Source of the DNA: Collinsella sp. AF02-46-1 | GTDB taxonomy: Bacteria; Actinomycetota; Coriobacteriia; Coriobacteriales; Coriobacteriaceae | Length of the DNA: 10,485 bases | Assembly (NCBI GenBank): GCA_934876235.1 | Contig: CAKXKM010000064.1 | Coordinates: 1 to 10,485, forward strand | Direction of reading: 5' to 3' | Part shown: one piece after another, positions 5,463 through 10,485 of the stretch | Position numbering within the stretch: the first letter of the stretch is position 1 | Layout of the letters: every line of letters starts with the position of its first letter | Notes under the pieces: model-generated | Told to the model about the DNA's origin: nothing | Database searches by the model: none | What the model saw: the letters and a program-made list of their open reading frames with translations, nothing else | Made by a program: the position numbers and the translations under genes

Positions 5463-7825
5463 GGATTCTCAAGCTCTTTAAAAAGCATGTCCTGGCACTG
5501 TTCACAGCTATCGTACTTATCGTAATCAGCTGCAACGCCGATCTGGCACTGCCTACCTACATGAGCGACATCGTCGACGTGGGCGTGCAGCAAGGCGGCA
5601 TCGCCTCGCCCGTGCCCGACACCATTCGCGCCGAATCGCTCGACGACCTCGAACTCTTTATGAGCGCCAAGGATGCCAAGACGGTAGAGGCTGCGTTTGG
5701 CAAGGCGGACAAGAACGGCATCCGCACGTACAAGGGCACCGAGGACGAGCGCGCCGACGGCAGCAAGATTGCCGACATCATGAGCCTGCCCGAGACCGTC
5801 GTCCTTTCGCTCAACCAAGGCATCGATGCCAGCTCCATGGGCGACATGATGGGCGCGTCCAGCGAGAAAGACAACAGCGACCCCCAGGCCATGCCCACCC
5901 CCGAGCAGATGGCGGCAATGACGCCCGAGCAGCTCGCCGAGATGCAGCAGAAGGCCGCAGCGGCGCAGAACATGCAAAAGCAGATTGATGCCGACGGCGG
6001 CAAGATCACCATGAAGAGCCTGCGTCTAGGCGTTGAAGGCGGCCTCATCGACCAAGGCAAGCTCGTCGAGGGCGCCAACGAAATGGCGGACAAAATGGGC
6101 TCCATGTCGGGCTCCATCGTGACCCAACGCGCCGTGAGCTATGTACAGGACGAGTACAAGGCGCAGGGTATCGACCCCGCCGACGTGCAGAACGCCTACT
6201 TGGGCCGCATGGCGACCACGATGTTTGGTCTGTGCCTGGTGTCGCTCGTCGCCACCATCCTGACCGGCGCCGTGGCCTCACGCACCGCCTGCTCCATCGC
6301 CCGCGACCTGCGCCGCGAGACCTTCAACAAGGTTATGCACTTTTCGCCAGCAGAGGTGGGCAAGTTTAGCCAGGCCTCGCTCATCACCCGCTGCACCAAC
6401 GACATTCAGCAAATTCAGATGGCAGCAACCCTGTTTATCCGCATGTGCCTCATGGCGCCTGTCATGGGTATCGTCGCGGTCATGCGCGTCCTGGCCAACC
6501 ACACCGGCCTGGAGTGGACCATCGCCGTGGCCATTATCGCGGTCTCGGCCGTCGTCGGCGTGCTTATGGGCCTCACCATGCCCAAGTTCAAAAAGATGCA
6601 GAGCTTTGTGGACCGTGTGAACCTTACCGCCCGCGAGCTGCTCGACGGCCTTATGCCTATCCGTTCGTTCAACCGCGAGGAGCATGAGCTCGAGCGTTTT
6701 GACAAGGCGTCGCTCGACCTGATGACCACGCAGCTCTACACCAACCGCGCCATGAGCTTTATGATGCCGCTCATGATGCTCGTCATGAACTGCATCACCG
6801 TGCTTATCGTCTGGTTTGGCGCCCAGGGCGTGTCCGACGGCGTGATGCAGGTCGGCAACATGATGGCGTTTATCTCCTATACCATGCAGATCGTCATGGC
6901 GTTTATGATCCTCACCATGGTTTCGGTCATCCTGCCCCGCGCCGAGGTCGCAGCCGAGCGCGTGGAAGAGGTCATCACCTGCCCCACGAGCATCAACGAC
7001 CCTGCCTCGCCCAAACTGCCCGCAGCCAGCGCGCCGCGCGGTGAGCTCACCTTCCGCGACGTGAGCTTCCAGTACCCCGATGCCCGCGCCGATGTCATCA
7101 GCGGTGTGAACTTCACCACGCACGCCGGCCAGATGCTCGGCATCATTGGCTCCACGGGCTCGGGCAAGTCCACGCTCGTGCAGCTGATTCCGCGCCTGTA
7201 CGACGTCACGGGCGGCAGCATTTCGCTCGACGGCATCGACGTGCGCGACATGACCCTTTCCGATCTTCGCCGCCGCATCGGTTACATCCCGCAGCAGGGG
7301 CGCCTGTTCTCGGGCACCATCGAGAGCAACCTCAAGTTTGCCAGCGACATGGTAAGTGACGAGGATATGCGCCAGGCAGCACGCGTAGCCCAGGCGGAAG
7401 ACTTTATCGCCGAGCGCGAGGGCGGCTACGACTCCCCCATCAGCCAGGGCGGCTCCAATGTCTCGGGCGGTCAGCGCCAACGCCTGGCCATCGCCCGCGC
7501 GTTGGCCAAAAAGCCCGAGGTCGTGGTGTTCGATGACTCGTTTAGCGCCCTCGACTACAAGACCGATGCGCGCCTGCGCGAGGAGCTTGCCAAAAACGTC
7601 ACCGACGCCGCGCTCGTGGTCGTGGCCCAGCGCATCGCGACCATCATGCACGCCGACCAGATCATCGTGCTCGATGACGGCCACGTAGTGGGCACCGGCA
7701 CGCACGAGGAGCTGCTGCGCAGCTGCCCGGCGTACCTGGAGATCGCACAGTCGCAGCTTTCCGCCGAGGAGCTGGGGCTTACCCAAGAAGAGATTGAAGC
7801 CGTTATGGAAGGAGGCGAGCGCTAA
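5459..7825 (+). CDS. ABC exporter half-transporter with large TM1-TM2 insertion and degenerate ATP site (788 aa)
   Basis: First half of a heterodimeric type-IV (B-family) exporter in the cytoplasmic membrane. TM1 is at about 8-32, TM2 starts near 252, the remaining membrane helices run to about 500, and the nucleotide-binding domain covers about 535-765. Walker A is GSTGSGKST (564-572), the Q-loop YIPQQGRLF, and the signature NVSGGQ (667-672). The Walker B end is FDD, so the catalytic glutamate is an aspartate (D693), and the switch histidine is glutamine (Q724). This pattern marks the degenerate ATP site, as in TM287 of TM287/288. About 210 residues (36-247) sit between TM1 and TM2, predicted extracellular, making the protein some 200 aa longer than the usual 570-600. 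The GTG start has AAGGAG at 5444-5449 and overlaps the marR stop. Substrate unknown; drug or peptide export is the usual guess. Confidence 0.92.
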   Translation: MRILKLFKKHVLALFTAIVLIVISCNADLALPTYMSDIVDVGVQQGGIASPVPDTIRAESLDDLELFMSAKDAKTVEAAFGKADKNGIRTYKGTEDERADGSKIADIMSLPETVVLSLNQGIDASSMGDMMGASSEKDNSDPQAMPTPEQMAAMTPEQLAEMQQKAAAAQNMQKQIDADGGKITMKSLRLGVEGGLIDQGKLVEGANEMADKMGSMSGSIVTQRAVSYVQDEYKAQGIDPADVQNAYLGRMATTMFGLCLVSLVATILTGAVASRTACSIARDLRRETFNKVMHFSPAEVGKFSQASLITRCTNDIQQIQMAATLFIRMCLMAPVMGIVAVMRVLANHTGLEWTIAVAIIAVSAVVGVLMGLTMPKFKKMQSFVDRVNLTARELLDGLMPIRSFNREEHELERFDKASLDLMTTQLYTNRAMSFMMPLMMLVMNCITVLIVWFGAQGVSDGVMQVGNMMAFISYTMQIVMAFMILTMVSVILPRAEVAAERVEEVITCPTSINDPASPKLPAASAPRGELTFRDVSFQYPDARADVISGVNFTTHAGQMLGIIGSTGSGKSTLVQLIPRLYDVTGGSISLDGIDVRDMTLSDLRRRIGYIPQQGRLFSGTIESNLKFASDMVSDEDMRQAARVAQAEDFIAEREGGYDSPISQGGSNVSGGQRQRLAIARALAKKPEVVVFDDSFSALDYKTDARLREELAKNVTDAALVVVAQRIATIMHADQIIVLDDGHVVGTGTHEELLRSCPAYLEIAQSQLSAEELGLTQEEIEAVMEGGER
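5897..5944 (+). repeat. Tandem 8-residue repeat in the extracellular insertion
   Basis: Residues 147-154 (TPEQMAAM) and 155-162 (TPEQLAEM) are consecutive imperfect copies, 24 bp each. They begin a Met/Gln/Ala-rich, probably helical stretch reaching about residue 176. The repeat is in frame and does not disturb the gene. Confidence 0.6.
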
Positions 7826-9681
7826 TGGCAGACGAGACCAAGACTCAGATTCCCAAGCCCACCCGCCAGCGTGGTCCCATGGGCCGCATGGGCGGCATGG
7901 GCCGCGGCGAAAAAGCCAAGGACTTTAAGGGCACCATGAGGCAGTTGCTCGGCTATATCGGCCAGCACAAGATTGCCGTGTTTGCCGCCGTCGCCTTTGC
8001 CGTGTGCTCGGTCATCTTTAATATTGTGGGGCCCAAGGTGCTCGGCCAGGTTACCACCAAGCTGTTCGAGGGCCTGGTTGCCAAGGTCAACGGTACCGGC
8101 GATGTCGACTTTACCTGGATCGCCAAGACGCTCGGCTTTTTGCTCTGCCTGTACCTGGCGAGCTCTGCCTGCAGCCTGATCCAGGGCTGGCTCATGACCG
8201 GCGTCACGCAAAAGATCTGCTACCGCATGCGCAAGGAGATCGCCGCCAAGATCGCTGTCGTTCCGATGAGCTACTTCAACGGCCACAGCAAGGGCGACGT
8301 ACTCAGTCGCATCACCAACGACGTCGATACGCTCGGCCAGTCGCTCAACCAGAGCGTGACGCAGCTCATCACGTCTGTCACACAGATTATCGGCGTGCTC
8401 GTCATGATGCTGTCGATCAGTCTGCCGCTCACCGGCGTCACCGTGCTCACGCTGCCGGCTGCCGCGATTATCCTGACCGTGATGATTCACTTCTCGCAGC
8501 CGTACTTCCGCGAGCAACAGCAAGTCCTGGGCACCGTCAACGGCATTATCGAGGAGGACTTTGCCGGCCAGAACGTTATTCAGGTGTTCGACCGCGCCGA
8601 GGCCTCAATCGAGGAGTTCGACCGTCAAAACGACCGACTGTTTGTGAGCGGTTGGCGCTCGCAGTTCCTGTCGGGCCTGATGATGCCGCTTATGAGCCTG
8701 GTGGGCAACATGGGCTACGTGGGCGTCGTCGTGGTGGGCGCGCAGCTCGCGCTGACCGGCAATGCCACGCCTGGCGATATTCAGAGCTTTATCCAGTACG
8801 TTCGCAACTTTACGCAACCCGTGCAGCAGCTGGGCAACGTGAGCAACACGATGCAGTCGATGGCCGCCGCCACCGAGCGTGTCTTTGAGTTCTTGGCCGC
8901 GCCCGAGGAGGAGCAGAAGGCCGACGCGCAGATCCCCGAGAAGCGCCCCGGCCACGTGGAATTTGACCATGTCAAATTTGGCTACACACCCGACAAGACC
9001 ATCATCCACGACTTTAGCTGCGAGGCGCAGCCCGGCCAGACCATCGCCATCGTCGGCCCCACCGGCGCTGGCAAGACCACGCTCATCAAGCTGCTGCAGC
9101 GCTTCTACGACGTGGACGGCGGCTCGCTGCGTGTCGAGGGTGTCGACGTGCGCGACTGGGATCGCGCGGCGCTGCGCGACGAGTTTGCCATGGTGCTGCA
9201 GGATACCTGGCTGTTTAACGGCACCATCCGCGAGAACATCCGCTACGGACGCCCCGACGCGAGCGATGCCGAGGTCGAAGCCGCTGCACGCGCCGCACGC
9301 TGCGACCACTTTATCCATACGCTCGCCGGTGGCTACGACTTTATGATTAACGAGGAGGGCACCAACCTGTCGCAGGGTCAGCGCCAGCTCGTGACCATCG
9401 CCCGTGCCATTTTGGCCGACCGCCCGGCGCTGATTCTGGACGAGGCGACCTCCAACGTCGATACCCGCACCGAGGAGCTCATCCAGCGCGCCATGGATGC
9501 ACTGATGCAGGGCCGTACCAGCTTTGTCATCGCGCACCGCCTGTCCACGATCCGCAACGCCGACGTGATCTTAGTAATTCGCGACGGCGACATCGTCGAG
9601 AAGGGCACGCACAACGAGCTGCTCGCCCAAGGCGGCTTCTACGCCGACCTGTATAACTCGCAGTTCGACGAAGCGGCGTAG
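7825..9681 (+). CDS. ABC exporter half-transporter with canonical catalytic residues (618 aa)
   Basis: Partner of the preceding protein. A Met/Gly/Arg-rich N-terminal tail (GPMGRMGGMGRGEK, 17-30) precedes six membrane helices (about 48-340) and a nucleotide-binding domain (about 370-610). Walker A is GPTGAGKTT (411-419), the Q-loop VLQDTWLF, the signature NLSQGQ (514-519), Walker B ILDEATSNVD with catalytic E540, and the switch histidine H571 in IAHR. The catalytic site therefore uses this protein's Walker A/B with the intact VSGGQ of the partner. The degenerate site uses the partner's Walker A/B with the altered LSQGQ here, as in TM287/288. The ATG shares one base with the previous stop (TAATG, 7823-7827), with AAGGAGG at 7809-7815, so near-equal expression is expected. 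Length is normal. The transported compound is unknown. Confidence 0.93.
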   Translation: MADETKTQIPKPTRQRGPMGRMGGMGRGEKAKDFKGTMRQLLGYIGQHKIAVFAAVAFAVCSVIFNIVGPKVLGQVTTKLFEGLVAKVNGTGDVDFTWIAKTLGFLLCLYLASSACSLIQGWLMTGVTQKICYRMRKEIAAKIAVVPMSYFNGHSKGDVLSRITNDVDTLGQSLNQSVTQLITSVTQIIGVLVMMLSISLPLTGVTVLTLPAAAIILTVMIHFSQPYFREQQQVLGTVNGIIEEDFAGQNVIQVFDRAEASIEEFDRQNDRLFVSGWRSQFLSGLMMPLMSLVGNMGYVGVVVVGAQLALTGNATPGDIQSFIQYVRNFTQPVQQLGNVSNTMQSMAAATERVFEFLAAPEEEQKADAQIPEKRPGHVEFDHVKFGYTPDKTIIHDFSCEAQPGQTIAIVGPTGAGKTTLIKLLQRFYDVDGGSLRVEGVDVRDWDRAALRDEFAMVLQDTWLFNGTIRENIRYGRPDASDAEVEAAARAARCDHFIHTLAGGYDFMINEEGTNLSQGQRQLVTIARAILADRPALILDEATSNVDTRTEELIQRAMDALMQGRTSFVIAHRLSTIRNADVILVIRDGDIVEKGTHNELLAQGGFYADLYNSQFDEAA

Positions 9682-9710
9682 AATCGACCGCAGAGAGCGG
9701 ATGACGCCCG

Positions 9711-9746
9711 AAAGCGGGGGCGCAGGGCAACCTGCGCCCCCGCTTT
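9711..9746 (+). terminator. Terminator of the marR-ABC operon
   Basis: A 16-bp perfect stem (9711-9726 with 9731-9746) closed by a GCAA tetraloop begins 30 bp after the ABC stop. The stem begins with AAAGCGGGGG and ends with CCCCCGCTTT. The T-tract is short (TTTGTGT), but the stem is very stable. Confidence 0.8.
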
Positions 9747-9937
9747 GTGTCCTTCGAGCCTCGAAACGCCTTCCTTGAGACCTCATTGACGGCGCCTTCC
9801 AGACCCCGTGGTCAAAAAAGGGCAAATGTGAGTACTGCAACCTTTTTAGTAACAGCCAAAACAGTCCCAAATGCCGTCCTCACGACTTGCACGCGCTCCT
9901 AAATTGATCAAACAGCCCTATAGCAGACTTATATGCG

Positions 9938-9966
9938 TTGATGTTAATGAACATATTTGCTGTTAT
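9938..9966 (+). promoter_or_regulatory. Upstream promoter candidate for DAHP synthase
   Basis: TTGATG (9938-9943), a 17-nt spacer and TGTTAT (9961-9966). If used, it gives a leader of about 270 nt that passes through the terminator-like hairpin at 10121-10161. Called by eye. Confidence 0.3.
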
Positions 9967-10120
9967 GTCTATTATCTTATGCCGGCAATATGGCACTACG
10001 ATAGCAACAGTACTCATATTTGCCATTTTTTGCCCACAGGGTGTTTCCCGGAGAACCGACAACAGCCATAGGGTCCCGCGTGGCGCCACTCCCCCGGTAT
10101 ACACCGACGTTTCCCCAGAT

Positions 10121-10161
10121 AAAACCTGCCAAAATAAACCTGTCCCTTTTTGGCAGGTTTT
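10121..10161 (+). terminator. Terminator-like hairpin in the DAHP synthase leader
   Basis: AAAACCTGCCAAAA (10121-10134) and TTTTGGCAGGTTTT (10148-10161) form a perfect 14-bp inverted repeat with a 13-nt loop. The A and T runs at both ends would allow termination in either direction. The ABC operon already has its own terminator 375 bp upstream, so this hairpin either backs that one up or attenuates transcription into the DAHP synthase gene. The loop repeats AAACCTG, which could compete for pairing. Confidence 0.6.
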
Positions 10162-10163
10162 GC

Positions 10164-10192
10164 TTGCACTTTAGCGTGCGACAGCGGATAAT
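10164..10192 (+). promoter_or_regulatory. Proximal promoter candidate for DAHP synthase
   Basis: TTGCAC (10164-10169), a 17-nt spacer and GATAAT (10187-10192). It lies just after the hairpin and would give a leader of about 48 nt. The -10 is good (5 of 6) and the -35 weak (3 of 6). Confidence 0.35.
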
Positions 10193-10246
10193 GCCGAGCA
10201 CTCGACAATACGCTTATTGCTCTTTCTATAGATTGAGGAGGCCCCT

Positions 10247-10485
10247 ATGGCCATGGAATTCAAACGCAGGCTGCCGATCCCCATGGAGATCCGCGAGGAA
10301 ATGCCGCTTTCTGCCGAGCTTACCGCCAAAAAGCAGGCATTTGACGCCGAGGTCGCCAAAGTCTTTACCGGCGAGGACGCACGCAAGGTGCTCATCATCG
10401 GCCCGTGTTCTGCCGACCGCGAGGACTCGGTGCTTGAGTACATGAACCGACTGGCCAAGACCGCCGAGGAGGTCAAGGACAAGCT
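10247..10485 (+). CDS. aroF: Class I DAHP synthase, 5' part cut by the window edge
   Basis: 3-deoxy-7-phosphoheptulonate synthase joins phosphoenolpyruvate and erythrose 4-phosphate in the first step of the shikimate pathway, in the cytoplasm. The visible 79 codons read RRLPIPMEIREEMPLS near the N-terminus, then VLIIGPCSADREDSVLEYMNRLAKTAEEVKD. The IGPCS segment and the following helix match the AroF/G/H type, not the plant-like class II. Most of the barrel and the metal ligands lie outside the window. The ATG at 10247 has GAGGAGG at 10235-10241, 5 nt upstream; an in-frame ATG at 10253 is the less likely start. E. coli has three isozymes, so the symbol is generic, and which amino acid inhibits this one cannot be told here. 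Confidence 0.9.
   Translation, partial: MAMEFKRRLPIPMEIREEMPLSAELTAKKQAFDAEVAKVFTGEDARKVLIIGPCSADREDSVLEYMNRLAKTAEEVKDK

Larger units (their letters stand above)
9747..10246. other. 500-bp gene-poor stretch upstream of DAHP synthase
   Basis: I see no convincing gene. Frames of 66-141 codons occur on both strands but lack ribosome-binding sites and overlap the hairpin at 10121-10161. Contents noted: a 24-codon GTG frame at 9828-9902 behind AAGGG, promoter candidates at 9938-9966 and 10164-10192, a perfect palindrome GTGGCGCCAC (10080-10089), a small hairpin CGGT-ATAC-ACCG (10095-10106) and a long terminator-like inverted repeat. The region is clearly more AT-rich than the genes around it. Confidence 0.6.

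Noticed and set aside
6278..7786. 502-codon minus-strand frame opposite the first ABC gene
   Set aside because: It is a His/Asp/Gly-rich shadow; the plus strand encodes clear Walker and signature motifs. The same applies to the minus frames 7822-8523 and 8605-9537.
10061..10089. T-box riboswitch suggested by AGGGTCCCGCGTGG
   Set aside because: The T-box core AGGGTGGNACCGCG requires TGGN to pair with the tRNA end; that part is missing here and no specifier stem is evident.

Overview
The window looks like chromosome of a gut-type anaerobic actinomycete of the class Coriobacteriia, most likely Collinsella or a close relative. This is judged from fairly high GC content, the type of pyruvate formate-lyase (PFL) present, and the overall style of the ABC-exporter and DAHP synthase proteins. 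No 16S or other taxonomic marker is present, so the assignment is an inference. I see no rRNA, tRNA, insertion sequence, phage gene or CRISPR array.

Layout. Minus strand, reading right to left from about 4.9 kb to 0: a short-chain dehydrogenase (4762-4013), an apparent intrinsic terminator, a KdgT-family 2-keto-3-deoxygluconate permease (3904-2891), a second terminator, a 470-bp promoter/leader region, then pflB (2420-369) and a small glycyl-radical gene (283-32). Plus strand, from about 4.9 kb to the right end: a MarR regulator (5013-5462), two ABC half-transporters translationally coupled to it and to each other (5459-7825, 7825-9681), a strong terminator, a roughly 500-bp gene-poor stretch holding an unassigned terminator-like hairpin and promoter candidates, and the 5' end of a class I DAHP synthase gene (10247 to the window edge).

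How the genes work together. (1) Fermentation: the PFL here is split. The 683-residue large protein carries the Cys-Cys active site but stops just before the glycyl-radical domain, and an 83-residue protein encoded next to it supplies that domain with the RVSGYAV radical loop. Together they add up to about one ordinary PFL. This is the most interesting item in the window. (2) Sugar-acid use: the dehydrogenase and the KDG-type permease look like a small uptake/oxidoreduction unit. A LacI-type palindrome lies between the -35 and -10 of the dehydrogenase promoter. (3) Export: MarR plus a heterodimeric ABC exporter of the TM287/288 type, with one degenerate and one canonical ATP site. The first half-transporter carries an unusual insertion of about 210 residues between TM1 and TM2. 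(4) Entry into the shikimate pathway: DAHP synthase with a possibly attenuated leader.

Limits: promoter and operator calls are by eye. Family assignments rest on motif recognition and remembered family sequences, with no database search.
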